A stretch of 64,000 nt of DNA from Actinomycetospora termitidis (lineage in GTDB: Bacteria > Actinomycetota > Actinomycetes > Mycobacteriales > Pseudonocardiaceae), in NCBI RefSeq assembly GCF_030286555.1, contig NZ_JASVWF010000002.1:372001-436000 (forward strand). The letters are read 5' to 3'. The position numbers were made by a program, and so were the translations under genes. Under the pieces are notes generated by a model, which saw only the letters and a list, made by a program, of their open reading frames with translations, did no database searches and was not told the origin of the DNA. Of the stretch, positions 50,568 to 60,154 are shown piece by piece. Numbering within the stretch: the first letter of the stretch is position 1; the number at the start of each line of letters is the position of its first letter.

Positions 50568-53351
50568 ATGCGCTGGGGCGGTCCCGACGAGGTGACGCTG
50601 AAGCCGATGGAGCCGCCCGCACCGCGGGAGTCGCCGGAGAACCTTCCCGACGACGAGCCGCGCGGCGGCGAGGCCCCGGAGCGGCGCCGCCCCGGGTCGG
50701 GGGCCCGGTCGTTCCTGCGGCCGCGCCGACGGGGCGGGGAGGATCGGCGCCCGTCCCCCTCGCAGGACGAGCCGGAGCCCGCGCGCTCGGAACCCGCGGA
50801 GCAGGAGCCTGCGAACGCCGTGCCGGTCGCCGACCCCGCGCCGACCGCCGACGACGAGCCCGGGCCCAGCGCCGCCTCCGCGCCCACGGAGGCACCTCGG
50901 GAGGACGTCACACCGGAGCCGCCCGTCCCTCCGACCCGCGAACGCTCGCCCGACCGTGGGTCCCGCCCACCCGCCGGGCCCCCGCGGCGATCCGTCTTCG
51001 GCCGCGGGCGCACCGCCCCGCCGACGGCGCCGCCCGACGCGCCCTCCCGCCCCGCCGCCCGTGCGGGCTCGCCCGCGATGGCCCCGCGCACCCCGCCTTG
51101 GCGGACGTCGGGTGCCGCCGCCGAGGGCGAGACGGACACCGGCTCCCCGAGCGAAGCGGCCACCCTGCCCGCCGCCAAGCTCCCGACCGCCTCCGAGACC
51201 GCGGCCGCCGAGAAGGTCGCCGCGACCGAGAAGGCGGCGGCCGAGAAGGCGGCGGCGGAGAAGGCGGCGGCGGAGAAGGCGGCGGCGGAGAAGGCGGCGG
51301 CGGAGAAGGCGGCGGCGGAGAAGGCGGCGGCTGACAAGGCGGCCGCTGACAAGGCGGCCGCGGACAAGGCGGCCGCTGACAAGGCGGCCGCTGACAAGGC
51401 GGCCGCTGACAAGGCGGCCGCGGACAAGGCGGCCGCGGACAAGGCGGCCGCGGACAAGGCTGCCGCGGACAAGGCTGCTGCGGAGAAGGCCGCTCGCGAC
51501 AAGGCGGCGGCTGAGAAGGCGGCGGCTGAGAAGGCCGCTGCCGAGAGGGCGGCTCGCGAGAAGGCCGCAGCCGAGAAGGCCGCAGCCGAGAAAGCCGCAG
51601 CCGAGAAGGCCGCAGCCGAGCAGGCCGGACCGTCGGAGCGTGAGACGGTGCGGACCCCATCGCCCGTCCCGGCGACCGCATCGGTCGACGACCGCGCCAC
51701 CGGACTGCTCCGCAAGGTCGACGCGGACGACGACGGCGACGGGTCCACGCGTGGTGGTCGGAGCAAGGGCGCCGCGGCCTTTGGTGCGGCGGCAGCCGGG
51801 GCCGGGGCGGTGGTGGGCGCGATCGCGGGCCGCTACCGGCGTCGCACCGACGACGACACCGAGGACACGCCGGCCTCCGGCCCCGAGGCGCGCGCCGCGA
51901 CCACTGACCGCCCGCGCACGGAGCCGTCCACCCCGGACCAGCCCGGCCGGACCGCGTCCGATGGAAGCGGTTCTGCGGGGGTTGCCGGCGCGACGGCGCC
52001 CGCGCCGGCCCGCAAGGGCAAGACCGAGTCCGCCGGAAGCGGTTCTGCGGGGGCCGGTGGAGCGACGGCGCCCGCGCCCGCCCGCAGGGAGAAGACCGAG
52101 TCCGCCGGAAGCGGTTCTGCGAGGGCGGCCACGGCGCCCGCCCCCGCCCGCGAGGGCAAGACCGAGTCCGCCGGAAGCGGTTCTGCGACCGCTGCGGCAG
52201 CCGCCGCCACGGCTGCCGCCCCCTCCGACACGATCTCCGAGGCGCCGACCACGCCGTCCAGCCCGGCCGTCGAGCCCGAGTCGGCGGCCGAGCGCACCGA
52301 GATCACGCCGTCGGACCGCACGGACGTGATGTCCCCGGTCGAGGAGCCGCCGCCGGCGGGACCGCGGCCGGGCGTCGTCCGGGACCGCCGCCGCCGTCGG
52401 CGCGTGCTGTTCGCATTCGTGCTCGCGGCGCTGGTGCTCGCGGCGTTCCTCGGGCTGGTCGCCCTGATCACCGACCACGCCTCCGGCTCCGGAGAGCCGG
52501 CCGCGGCTCCGGCGCCGAACACGGCGATCCCGGCCCCCGCGAACAGCCCGGCCCCACCGCCGGGCCCGCCGCAGCTCCCGCGGGGTGGCACGACCTTCTT
52601 CCCCCAGCACCGCATCGTCGCCTACTACGGCACCGCCGGGACCGACTCGCTCGGCATCCTCGGCGAGGGCTCGCCCCAGGACGCGGCGACGAAGCTCGAG
52701 GCCGCGGCGGCACCGTTCGCGTCGCCGGGGAAGTCGGTGCTGCCCGCGATGGAGCTCATCGTCGGCATCGCGAACAGCACGCCCGGCCCGGACGGGACGT
52801 ACCACAGCAACATCGACGAGGGCGAGGCCCGCCAGTACCTCGCCGCGGCGCGCGCGAAGCAGCAGGTCATGATCATCGACATCCAGCCGGGGCGGGCCGA
52901 CTTCATGACGGCCGTCCGTCCCTGGGAGGCCCTCCTCCGCGAGCCGGACGTCAGCCTCGCGCTGGACCCGGAGTGGCGGATGGGCGCCGGACAGGTTCCC
53001 GGGGAGCAGATCGGGACCGTGAGCGCCGATGAGGTCAACCAGGTCTCGAGCTGGCTCGCGAACATCGTGCAGACGGCGAACCTGCCGCAGAAGCTCTTCG
53101 TCCTGCACCAGTTCACGCCGAACATGATCACGAACCCGGAGCGGCTGCAGACCCCGCCGCAGCTCGCCGTCGTGCAGCACATCGACGGCTTCGGCGCCCC
53201 GCCGAACAAGATCGGCAAGTACCAGCAGCTCCAGCGCCCGCAGCAGCTGCACCTCGGCTTCAAGCTGTTCATCGACGAGGACACCCCGACGCTGACTCCG
53301 GAGCAGGCCCTCACGCTGCAGCCCGCGCCGGACCTGATCACCTACCAGTAG
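50568..53351 (+). CDS. Large repeat-rich single-pass membrane protein with C-terminal extracytoplasmic domain
   Basis: This 927-residue protein has a disordered Pro/Arg/Glu-rich N-terminus. Residues about 215-353 form a long run of A(E/D)KAA pentapeptides. A region of three to four SAGSGSAG...APAPAR...KTE units lies at about 465-545. One membrane helix (613-635, with RRRRR before it) and a folded C-terminal domain of about 250 residues follow. The N-terminal 610 residues should be cytoplasmic and the end outside. The outer domain ([50 protein letters not shown]) has a TIM-barrel-like, glycosidase-like pattern but no family I can name. The start ATG follows GGAGGAGGG. Confidence 0.7.
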   Translation: MRWGGPDEVTLKPMEPPAPRESPENLPDDEPRGGEAPERRRPGSGARSFLRPRRRGGEDRRPSPSQDEPEPARSEPAEQEPANAVPVADPAPTADDEPGPSAASAPTEAPREDVTPEPPVPPTRERSPDRGSRPPAGPPRRSVFGRGRTAPPTAPPDAPSRPAARAGSPAMAPRTPPWRTSGAAAEGETDTGSPSEAATLPAAKLPTASETAAAEKVAATEKAAAEKAAAEKAAAEKAAAEKAAAEKAAAEKAAADKAAADKAAADKAAADKAAADKAAADKAAADKAAADKAAADKAAADKAAAEKAARDKAAAEKAAAEKAAAERAAREKAAAEKAAAEKAAAEKAAAEQAGPSERETVRTPSPVPATASVDDRATGLLRKVDADDDGDGSTRGGRSKGAAAFGAAAAGAGAVVGAIAGRYRRRTDDDTEDTPASGPEARAATTDRPRTEPSTPDQPGRTASDGSGSAGVAGATAPAPARKGKTESAGSGSAGAGGATAPAPARREKTESAGSGSARAATAPAPAREGKTESAGSGSATAAAAAATAAAPSDTISEAPTTPSSPAVEPESAAERTEITPSDRTDVMSPVEEPPPAGPRPGVVRDRRRRRRVLFAFVLAALVLAAFLGLVALITDHASGSGEPAAAPAPNTAIPAPANSPAPPPGPPQLPRGGTTFFPQHRIVAYYGTAGTDSLGILGEGSPQDAATKLEAAAAPFASPGKSVLPAMELIVGIANSTPGPDGTYHSNIDEGEARQYLAAARAKQQVMIIDIQPGRADFMTAVRPWEALLREPDVSLALDPEWRMGAGQVPGEQIGTVSADEVNQVSSWLANIVQTANLPQKLFVLHQFTPNMITNPERLQTPPQLAVVQHIDGFGAPPNKIGKYQQLQRPQQLHLGFKLFIDEDTPTLTPEQALTLQPAPDLITYQ
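51210..51626 (+). repeat. 15-bp coding tandem repeat ([10 protein letters not shown] units)
   Basis: About 27 units of GAG/GAC-AAG-GCG-GCG/GCC-GCN repeat with little variation inside gene 50568. The first block is mainly GAGAAGGCGGCGGCG, then GACAAGGCGGCCGCT, then mixed units. In protein they form a highly charged Ala-rich helix resembling TolA or histone-H1 tails. Copy number is probably variable between strains through slippage. Confidence 0.85.
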
Positions 53352-54500
53352 TCAGCGCAGCCCGACGACGACGGTCGTCGACGACCGGTTCGCGACGGCG
53401 ACGGCACCCGGGCCGGCCACCACCATCGGGCCCTCGGGGAGGCGCTCGGGCCGACCGAGCGGGACCCCGTCCGCGGGCGCGAGCTCACCGAGCGGGATCG
53501 GTGCCCCGCCGTCGACGGTCGCGGAGTCTCCGAGCTCGTCGGAGCACACCTGCACGACGGCTGCGGGCAGGACGAGCAGGCTCGGCCCCTCGCACGGCGC
53601 AGGCGGTGGAGGGACGGCCGTGCCGGTCGTGAGGTCCAGCCCGGCGACCGACGGCACGATCCGGGACAGCAGCTCGACCTGCGGCAGCCCCTCGCCGAGC
53701 AGCGGGCTGCCCGCCGTCCGCGGCACCCGGACCCGCACCGTGCCGGTCCGCGGGTCGACCAGCAGCCGCGGTCGCGGTCCGGTCGCGACGACGAGCGAAC
53801 CGTCGGTCGTGGACCCGAGCCCGGACCCCCCGGACGCCTCCGACGGGCCGGCGTCGACGGCCCACCGGTCCTGCCCCGTGCTCTCGTCGAGGCCCCGGAG
53901 CACCGTGCGGCCCGCGCACCACTCGGCGACCGGCACTGATTCGAGGGCGTGCTGCGGGGCGAGCGTCCGCTGCTCGCAGCCGGGGGTGGTCCGGCGGGTC
54001 CAGCGGTCGTCGCCGCTCGCCAGGTCCCTCGCCCGATGCTCGACGACGGTGCCCTCGGCGTGGGCGAGCACGACGACGTCGTCGGTCAGCAGCAGCGTCG
54101 GCTCGACGTCGACCTCGTCGTCCCACCGCACCGCACCGGTGGAACCGTCGAGCACGGTCACCGACCACGACTCGGCGTCGTCGTGCACGAGCACCACCGA
54201 CCCGCCGTCGGGCGAGACCTCCAGGGCCGTGAGTGCGGCGCCGGGGCGGGCGTACCGCCAGCGCTCGCGTCCCGTCGACCCGTCCAGCGCCGTGACGCCG
54301 TCGTCACCGGCGACCACGACGCCGGCCCCCGCCGCGGCGAGCGCGTGGACCGGGCCGGGCGCCGCCCAACGCCACGCGACCCCGGTCGGTCGAGCCGGGA
54401 CGGGGGCGGAGGCGACGGGCGGGGCCGTCGTCGTGACCACGGCCGGACCGGAGCACCCGGCGAGCACCGCGACGACGACCACCAGGAGCACGCGCCACAC
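53352..54500 (-). CDS. Putative PQQ-like beta-propeller lipoprotein
   Basis: This 382-residue protein has a short signal MWRVLLVVVVAVLAGCSG with the lipobox LAGC, so it is exported and lipid-anchored. Repeating strands such as VVVAGDDGVTALDGSTGRERWRY, SVTVLDGSTGAVRWDD and GLDESTGQDRWAVDAG give a PQQ-like (BamB-type) propeller; ALDGSTG recurs. I chose GTG 54500 because it puts the lipobox in place. The ATG at 54578 would cross the proS start on the other strand. It is convergent with the repeat protein with no gap and divergent from proS. Ligand unknown. Confidence 0.75.
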   Translation of the reverse strand: MWRVLLVVVVAVLAGCSGPAVVTTTAPPVASAPVPARPTGVAWRWAAPGPVHALAAAGAGVVVAGDDGVTALDGSTGRERWRYARPGAALTALEVSPDGGSVVLVHDDAESWSVTVLDGSTGAVRWDDEVDVEPTLLLTDDVVVLAHAEGTVVEHRARDLASGDDRWTRRTTPGCEQRTLAPQHALESVPVAEWCAGRTVLRGLDESTGQDRWAVDAGPSEASGGSGLGSTTDGSLVVATGPRPRLLVDPRTGTVRVRVPRTAGSPLLGEGLPQVELLSRIVPSVAGLDLTTGTAVPPPPAPCEGPSLLVLPAAVVQVCSDELGDSATVDGGAPIPLGELAPADGVPLGRPERLPEGPMVVAGPGAVAVANRSSTTVVVGLR

Positions 54501-54559
54501 GACGTGCAGTCTGGCCCGCTCGGGCGACCTCCGGACGAATCCGGGATGCGGGCCGTCGT

Positions 54560-54574
54560 TAGGCTCTCGACATG
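54560..54574 (+). promoter_or_regulatory. proS: Leaderless promoter -10 box for proS
   Basis: TAGGCT at 54560-54565 lies 6 nt upstream of the proS ATG at 54572, without a ribosome site. It uses the same hexamer and spacing as cobQ. Confidence 0.5.
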
Positions 54575-56323
54575 GCACGAGGCGTCACCCGCATGTCCGA
54601 GTTGTTCCTGCGCACGCTGCGCGAGGACCCGGCCGACGCCGAGGTGACCAGCCACAAGCTGCTCGTGCGGGCCGGGTACGTCCGGCGGATCGCGCCGGGC
54701 ATCTACTCGTGGCTGCCGCTGGGGATGCGCGTGCTGCGCAACGTCGAGCGCATCGTCCGCGAGGAGATGGATGCCATCGGCGCCCAGGAGGTGCACTTCC
54801 CGGCGCTGCTGCCCCGCGAGCCCTACGAGGCGACCGGCCGCTGGACGGAGTACGGGGACACGCTCTTCCGGCTCAAGGACCGCAAGCAGGCGGACTACCT
54901 GCTCGGGCCGACGCACGAGGAGCTCTTCACGCTGATGGTGAAGGGGGAGACGTCGTCGTACCGGGACTTCCCGGTGACGCTCTACCAGATCCAGACGAAG
55001 TACCGGGACGAGGAGCGGCCGCGCGCGGGCATCCTGCGTGGGCGCGAGTTCGTCATGAAGGACTCGTACTCGTTCGACCTGACCGACGAGGGCCTGGCGG
55101 AGTCCTACGCCGCGCACCGGGTCGCCTACCAGAAGCTGTTCGACCGGCTCGGCCTGGAGATCCAGATCGTCTCGGCGATGTCCGGGGCGATGGGCGGGTC
55201 GGCGTCCGAGGAGTTCCTCGCGCCGTGCGAGGCGGGCGAGGACACTTACGTGCGGTGCCTGGAGTCGGGCTACGCGGCCAACGTCGAGGCGGTCACCACG
55301 CCCGCCCCGCCGGAGCAGTCGGTCGACGACCAGCCCGAGGCGGTCGTCCACGACACCCCGGACACCCCGACGATCGACTCGCTGGTCGCCGTCGCCCGCG
55401 AGGTCGCCCCGGAGCGGGACTACACCGCGGCGGACACGCTGAAGAACGTCATGGTCAAGACGCGGCTGCCGGGCGCCGACGAGTGGCAGCTGCTGGGCGT
55501 CGGGGTCCCCGGCGACCGCGAGGTCGACATGAAGCGGCTCGAGGCGGCGGTCTCGCCCGCGGAGGTCGCCCTGCTCGAGGACGCCGACTTCGCCCGCAAC
55601 CCGTTCCTGACCAAGGGCTACATCGGGCCGGTCGGGCTGGCCAAGAACGGTGTGCGCTACCTGGTCGACCCGCGGATCGTCACGGGGACGGCGTGGGTCA
55701 CGGGCGCCGACGAGCCCGGGCGGCACGTCTTCGACCTCGTCGCCGGCCGCGACTTCACCCCGGACGGCACGATCGAGGCCGCCGAGGTCCGGGCGGGTGA
55801 CCCGTCGCCCGACGGCGCCGGTCCGCTGGTCGCCGCGCGCGGCATCGAGATGGGCCACATCTTCCAACTCGGCCGCAAGTACGCCCAGGCACTGGGGCTC
55901 ACCGCCCTGGGCTCCGACGGGAAGCCGGCGACGATCACGATGGGCTCCTACGGCGTGGGCGTGTCCCGCGCCGTCGCGGCGATCACCGAGCAGCACGCGG
56001 ACGCCAAGGGCCTGGTGTGGCCGCGCGAGGTGGCGCCGTACGACGCCCACATCGTCATCGCCGGCAAGGACGACGCCCAGCGCGCGGCCGCCGAGACGAT
56101 CGCCGCCGGACTCGCCGAGGCCGGGCTCGAGGTGCTCCTCGACGACCGCAAGGCCTCGCCGGGCGTGAAGTTCGCCGACGCCGAGCTGCTCGGGATGCCG
56201 ACCTCGATCACGGTCGGCCGCGGCCTGGCGAACGGCGTCGTCGAGGTGACGGACCGTCGTTCCGGCGAGCGGCGCGAGGTACCGGTCGACGAGGTCGTCT
56301 CGGCGCTCACCGGCGGGGTCTGA
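54572..56323 (+). CDS. proS: Prolyl-tRNA synthetase (bacterial type with insertion domain)
   Basis: This 583-residue class II synthetase charges tRNA-Pro with proline. It has an N-terminal catalytic core with [50 protein letters not shown] and [30 protein letters not shown] (motif 2). The bacterial editing insertion follows at about 235-395 ([28 protein letters not shown]). Then come motif 3 ([15 protein letters not shown]) and an anticodon-binding domain to the end. The length is normal. It is essential and single-copy in most bacteria. The ATG at 54572 looks leaderless. ATG 54593 (MSELF) would be the alternative start. Confidence 0.96.
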   Translation: MARGVTRMSELFLRTLREDPADAEVTSHKLLVRAGYVRRIAPGIYSWLPLGMRVLRNVERIVREEMDAIGAQEVHFPALLPREPYEATGRWTEYGDTLFRLKDRKQADYLLGPTHEELFTLMVKGETSSYRDFPVTLYQIQTKYRDEERPRAGILRGREFVMKDSYSFDLTDEGLAESYAAHRVAYQKLFDRLGLEIQIVSAMSGAMGGSASEEFLAPCEAGEDTYVRCLESGYAANVEAVTTPAPPEQSVDDQPEAVVHDTPDTPTIDSLVAVAREVAPERDYTAADTLKNVMVKTRLPGADEWQLLGVGVPGDREVDMKRLEAAVSPAEVALLEDADFARNPFLTKGYIGPVGLAKNGVRYLVDPRIVTGTAWVTGADEPGRHVFDLVAGRDFTPDGTIEAAEVRAGDPSPDGAGPLVAARGIEMGHIFQLGRKYAQALGLTALGSDGKPATITMGSYGVGVSRAVAAITEQHADAKGLVWPREVAPYDAHIVIAGKDDAQRAAAETIAAGLAEAGLEVLLDDRKASPGVKFADAELLGMPTSITVGRGLANGVVEVTDRRSGERREVPVDEVVSALTGGV

Positions 56324-56408
56324 GCATCTACCGGTGCCAGCAATGCGTCACTGCAGTCGTCTGGTGACAGGGAACCCGGCACCGTCATGACGGCTGGCCG
56401 GGGCCAGC

Positions 56409-56459
56409 GGGCAAGATCCGAACTCGTGGGGCGTGTCGTCCCAGATCTTGGGCGTGTCG
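56409..56459. repeat. GGGCAAGATC / GATCTTG element with tandem GGGCGTGTCG
   Basis: GGGCAAGATC (56409-56418) and GATCTTG (56444-56450) form inverted ends like those at 48714-48787. GGGCGTGTCG is repeated directly at 56429-56438 and 56450-56459. The 217-bp gap after proS contains no gene; this repeat is its main feature. Confidence 0.5.
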
Positions 56460-56540
56460 CCACAGAATTCGAGATCTCGCTCGCCGGCCCACCCGGATGA
56501 CCCCGTCTGGGACTGTGCGGGGTTGGGTTACTCCGCCGGG

Positions 56541-57746
56541 TCAGGCCGTCTGTCGCCGCTCCAGCGCGACGCTGACGCCGAACACCGCCAGGCCGAGCAA
56601 CGGCAGGGCCGCGCCGACCAGGGCCGGGGCGTCGTAGCCCAGGCCCGCGGCGAGGACCGCCCCGCCAAGGGCCGCACCGATCGCGTTGGCGACGTTGAAC
56701 GCGGAGTGGAAGCTCGCGGCGGCCAGCGACGGGCCCTCCGCGGCGAAGTCCATCAGCCGGCCCATCAGCGCAGGTCCGGCCGACAGCCCGACGAACCCGA
56801 GCAGGAACAGCCCGACGGCGGCCGTCGCCGCCTGGTAGGAGGCGAACACGAAACCGATCAGCACCAGCGTGTAGACGCCGAGCGCGACCGCGATCGTCGC
56901 CCGCGGGGCCCGCTCGGCGAGCCGGCCGCCGACCACGTTGCCGACGGTCATGCCGATGCCGAGGGCGCCCAGCAGGAGGGCGATGGTCGTGGGGTCGATG
57001 CCGGCGTTCGCCGTCAGGATCGGGTTGATGTAGCTGTACACCGCGAACAGGCCGCCGAAGCCGGCGGCGATCGCGCCGAGGGTCAGCCAGACCTGTGGGC
57101 GGGTGTAGGCGGTCAGCTCGCCGCGGATGCTGCCGCCCTGCGCCTGCGGGGGGTCCGGCACGAGGAACACGACGGCGGCGACCGTGATCAGCGCGATCAC
57201 GGTGACCGCGACGTAGGCCGAGCGCCAGCCGAACGTCTCGCCCAGCCACGTGGCGGCGGGGACGCCGATGATGTTCGCGATCGTCAGCCCGAGCATCACC
57301 GTCGCGAGGGCCCGGGCGCGCTTCGCCGGCTCGACGAGCGCGGCGCCCAGCACGGCCGCCGTCCCGAAGTAGGCGCCGTGGGGCAGGCCGGAGAGGAAGC
57401 GCAGGGCCACGAACGGCAGGAACGACGACGCGACCGCGGACAGGGCGTTGAACACGACCAGCGTGACCGCGAGGGCGACGATCAGCTTCTTGCGGGACCA
57501 CCGGGCGCCGGCGATCGCGATCAGCGGGGCGCCGACCACCACGCCGAGGGCGTAGGCGCTGATGGCCGCCCCCGCCGTCGGGACGGAGACGCCGAGGTCG
57601 GCCGCGAAGCCGGGGAGCACGCCCATGGAGGCGAACTCGGTGGTGCCGATCGCGAGGCCGCCCAGCGAGAGCGCGGCCAGGCTGACGGCGGCGGGGATGC
57701 GCGTGCGACGGGTGTCGGTGGTCGCAGGCTCGAGCACCGTGCTCAA
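56541..57746 (-). CDS. MFS transporter, DHA1 (AraJ/Cmx-like) type
   Basis: This 401-residue, 12-helix major facilitator has the GGLAIGTTEFASMGVLPGFAADLGVS N-terminus, GGRLAERAPR in the mid loop and the RFLSGLPHGAYFGTAAVL motif of the AraJ/chloramphenicol-efflux group. It is likely an exporter of sugars or drugs; the cargo is unknown. The start TTG at 57746 overlaps the stop of the upstream HAD gene (TTGA), with a GTG at 57737 as alternative. It forms a two-gene unit with the HAD phosphatase. Confidence 0.85.
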   Translation of the reverse strand: MSTVLEPATTDTRRTRIPAAVSLAALSLGGLAIGTTEFASMGVLPGFAADLGVSVPTAGAAISAYALGVVVGAPLIAIAGARWSRKKLIVALAVTLVVFNALSAVASSFLPFVALRFLSGLPHGAYFGTAAVLGAALVEPAKRARALATVMLGLTIANIIGVPAATWLGETFGWRSAYVAVTVIALITVAAVVFLVPDPPQAQGGSIRGELTAYTRPQVWLTLGAIAAGFGGLFAVYSYINPILTANAGIDPTTIALLLGALGIGMTVGNVVGGRLAERAPRATIAVALGVYTLVLIGFVFASYQAATAAVGLFLLGFVGLSAGPALMGRLMDFAAEGPSLAAASFHSAFNVANAIGAALGGAVLAAGLGYDAPALVGAALPLLGLAVFGVSVALERRQTA

Positions 57747-58336
57747 CGGGTCACTCCCAGGAGATCGTTCAGGGTGGTCAGGGGGAGATCGGCGCTGATC
57801 CCCTTCAGGCCGGCGACGCGGGCGCCGGCCGCGCGGCCGGCGTCAGCGCCGGTCGCGGTGTCCTCGACGACGAGGCAGTGGGTCGGGTCGACGCCGAGCT
57901 CCTCCGCCGCCCGCAGGTAGCCCTCGGGGTGGGGCTTGCCGTGGGTGAGCTGGTCGCGGGTGACCAGCAGCGGGGGCGTGATGCCGGCGGCGCCCAGGCG
58001 CAACGCCGCGAGCTTCGCGTCCGCACTGGTGACGACGGCCCACGGGATGCCGTCCCGGCCCAGCGCGGCGATCAGGTCGTGCGCACCTGGCGTCGCGACG
58101 ACCCCGTCGAGGTCGACGTACTCCTTCTCCAACTGAGCACGGCCCTCGGCCTCGGCGTCGAGGTCCGGGCGCAGGAGACGGATCGTGTCGGCCGCGGGAC
58201 GACCGGGCATCGTCGTGAGCACGAGGTCCTCGTCGACGGCGTGGTCGCGGGCCCAGGCGCGCCAGACCCGCTCGACGACGGCGTCGGAGTCCACGAGGGT
58301 GCCGTCCATGTCGAACAGCACCGCGTCCATCGTCAT
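57743..58336 (-). CDS. HAD-family phosphatase (sugar-phosphatase-like)
   Basis: This 197-residue protein has all HAD motifs: DMDGTLVDSD (motif I), VVTSADAKLAALRLG (motif II Thr/Ser), GKPHPEGYL (motif III Lys) and VVEDTATGADAGRAAG (motif IV Asp). It hydrolyses a small phosphate ester, typically a sugar phosphate. The ATG at 58336 follows GGAGGGG; the longer frame adds nothing. It is first in an operon with the MFS transporter and divergent from the ROK regulator, which may sense its substrate. Confidence 0.87.
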   Translation of the reverse strand: MTMDAVLFDMDGTLVDSDAVVERVWRAWARDHAVDEDLVLTTMPGRPAADTIRLLRPDLDAEAEGRAQLEKEYVDLDGVVATPGAHDLIAALGRDGIPWAVVTSADAKLAALRLGAAGITPPLLVTRDQLTHGKPHPEGYLRAAEELGVDPTHCLVVEDTATGADAGRAAGARVAGLKGISADLPLTTLNDLLGVTR

Positions 58337-58380
58337 GACCCCTCCGTTCACCTCGACGTCGACTTTTCTCGCCAACCGAG

Positions 58381-58395
58381 GATAATGGCGGGATG
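58381..58395 (+). promoter_or_regulatory. Leaderless promoter -10 box for ROK gene
   Basis: GATAAT (58381-58386) lies 6 nt upstream of the ATG at 58393, without a ribosome site. The box is near-consensus. The gap to the divergent HAD gene is only 56 bp. Confidence 0.5.
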
Positions 58396-59664
58396 TTCCC
58401 GATGTGGGGTGACGACGAGCACGGTGAGGCCGGTCGCCCTTCGCGGGCGGCGGCGGACCGCTGGCGCACGGCCGCTCGGGTGCTCGACGAGGTCCGCCGC
58501 GAGCCGGGCCTGACGCGCGTCGTCCTGGCGGACCGTCTGGGGCTGTCCAGCGCGACGACGACGGAGACCGTGGCCCGGCTGCGCACGGCGGGCTGGGTGG
58601 CGGAGGAGAAGGCGCCCGTGTCCGGCCGGGGTCGCCCGACCACCCGCCTCGTCCCCGATCCCGCCGGACCGACGGTGCTCGCGCTCGACCTGCGTCACGA
58701 GGACTGGCGGCTGGGCGTCGCGGGGCTCGACGGGATCCCCACGGTGGTCGCGTCCGGCTGGCGGGTCCGGGAGTGCCCCGACGAGGTGGCGGGTGCGGTC
58801 ACCGCGCGGGAGGGGTCGCCGCTCGCCCTGGCCGTGTCGTTCCCGGCCCCGATGGCCGACGGGCGGGTGGTGCGCTCGGGCGAGCTGGACTGGACCTCGC
58901 TGGACCTCGCGCGGGTGGTCGGTGGCGCGCCGCTGCCGGTGCTGCAGGGCAACGACGCGACGCTCGCCGGGCTCGCCGAGGCCCGCACCGGGGCGGCGGC
59001 CGGGGCCGGGACGGCGCTGTCGCTGCTGGTCGAGGTCGGGCTCGGCGGGACGCTCCTGATCGACGGCCGCCCGCAGACCGGCGCGCAGGGGGCGGCGGGG
59101 GAGTTCGGGCACCTGCCCTTCGGCGACCCCGCCGTCGAGTGCCCGTGCGGGGCGCGGGGGTGCTGGGGCCCGGAGGTCGACGGCTACGGGATGGCCCGGC
59201 GTCTCGGGGTCCCGGCGCCGTCCGACCCGCGGACGTTCGCCGCGTCGGTGCTCGACCGTCCCGACCCGCCGGCCCGCGCCGCGGCGACGGCGGCGGGTGC
59301 GGCGCTGGGTCGGGGTGTCGCGGGTCTGGTGAACGCGCACGACCCCGACGTCGTCGTGCTCGGCGGCCTGGCGCCGCGGCTGCGGGGCCCGGCGTTCGAC
59401 GAGGCGTACCGGGCCGGGCTGATGGGGTGGCGACGGCCGGTGCCCACGCCGGTCCGCGACGGGGTCCACGGTCCGGACGCCGCGCTGCACGGGGCCGTCG
59501 CCCTGGCGCTCGACGAGGTGACGAGCGCGGAGGGCCTGGCGCGGGCGGCTCTCGACCCGGAGGAACGTGCGGGCCCCGCCGCCCGGCTGGACGCCCTGGA
59601 CACCGAGGTGCGCCGCGGCCGGCGTGCCCGACGAGAGGAGACGCATCGTGACCGCACCGGCTGA
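58393..59664 (+). CDS. ROK-family transcriptional regulator
   Basis: This 423-residue protein has an N-terminal winged helix (TRVVLADRLGLSSATTTETVARLRTAGWV). The ROK sugar-kinase-like domain carries VLALDLRHEDWRLGVAGLDG, EVGLGGTLLIDG, EFGHLPFG and the zinc motif CPCGARGCW. Strictly conserved kinase residues are only partly visible, as in NagC- or XylR-type regulators. It should bind a sugar and control the divergent HAD/MFS genes. The basic C-terminal 25 residues overlap the start of the next gene. Confidence 0.87.
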   Translation: MFPMWGDDEHGEAGRPSRAAADRWRTAARVLDEVRREPGLTRVVLADRLGLSSATTTETVARLRTAGWVAEEKAPVSGRGRPTTRLVPDPAGPTVLALDLRHEDWRLGVAGLDGIPTVVASGWRVRECPDEVAGAVTAREGSPLALAVSFPAPMADGRVVRSGELDWTSLDLARVVGGAPLPVLQGNDATLAGLAEARTGAAAGAGTALSLLVEVGLGGTLLIDGRPQTGAQGAAGEFGHLPFGDPAVECPCGARGCWGPEVDGYGMARRLGVPAPSDPRTFAASVLDRPDPPARAAATAAGAALGRGVAGLVNAHDPDVVVLGGLAPRLRGPAFDEAYRAGLMGWRRPVPTPVRDGVHGPDAALHGAVALALDEVTSAEGLARAALDPEERAGPAARLDALDTEVRRGRRARREETHRDRTG

Positions 59665-60085
59665 GGACCTCGTCGTCCGCCGCACCTACCCCGACCCGGT
59701 CGAGGACATCTGGTCCGCGATCACCGAGTCCGAGCGGCTGGGTCGCTGGATCGGCACGTGGACCGGTGATCCGACGACGGGCACGGTCTCGTTCACGATG
59801 ACCGGCGAGGTCGACGCGGGTGGGGAGGAAGACGACCCCGTCGACGTGACGATCGAGGTCTGCGAGCCGCCGCATCGTCTGGTGGTCGACTTTCCGGCGG
59901 GCGACGCGTCGTGGCACCTGGACGTGACCGTGTCCCCGCACGGCGGCGGCAGCGAGCTGGTGCTCGTGCAGCGCCTCGACGGCAGCGTCCCCCGCGAGGA
60001 CCTCGCCGCCGGCTGGACCTGGTACCTGGCCCGCCTCGCGGCCGCGCAGTCGGGCGAGCCGATGCCGCCGTGGGATCCCGCCTGA
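59648..60085 (+). CDS. SRPBCC/AHSA1-like protein
   Basis: This 145-residue protein has VVRRTYPDPVEDIWSAITESERLGRWIGTWTGDP, then ELVLVQRLDGSVPREDLAAGWTWYLARLAAA. This is the START/AHSA1-like pattern of a ligand-binding domain. The GTG start overlaps the ROK gene end by 17 nt, so the two are probably translated together. It is a likely small-molecule-binding or stress-related protein; no ligand can be named. Confidence 0.8.
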   Translation: MTAPAEDLVVRRTYPDPVEDIWSAITESERLGRWIGTWTGDPTTGTVSFTMTGEVDAGGEEDDPVDVTIEVCEPPHRLVVDFPAGDASWHLDVTVSPHGGGSELVLVQRLDGSVPREDLAAGWTWYLARLAAAQSGEPMPPWDPA

Positions 60086-60154
60086 GGCGTGCAGGGTCTG
60101 CTCCTCGGAGCGGTTTCTGGTGGGCGGTCGGGCAGCCGTCCTACCGTGCTCGAC

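Noticed and set aside
51210-51626. Regular 15-bp repeats considered as a CRISPR-like or non-coding array
   Set aside because: Units are contiguous without spacers and keep one reading frame; they are coding tandem repeats.
50241-53252. 1003-codon minus-strand open frame opposite the repeat protein
   Set aside because: Its repeats are the complement of the A(E/D)KAA coding repeat; the plus-strand frame has the ribosome site, membrane helix and folded domain.
53372-53387. CGGTCGTCGACGACCG palindrome identical to the one at 35802
   Set aside because: This copy lies inside the coding sequence of the lipoprotein (Ser/Thr/Val codons); the match is probably chance in GC-rich DNA.
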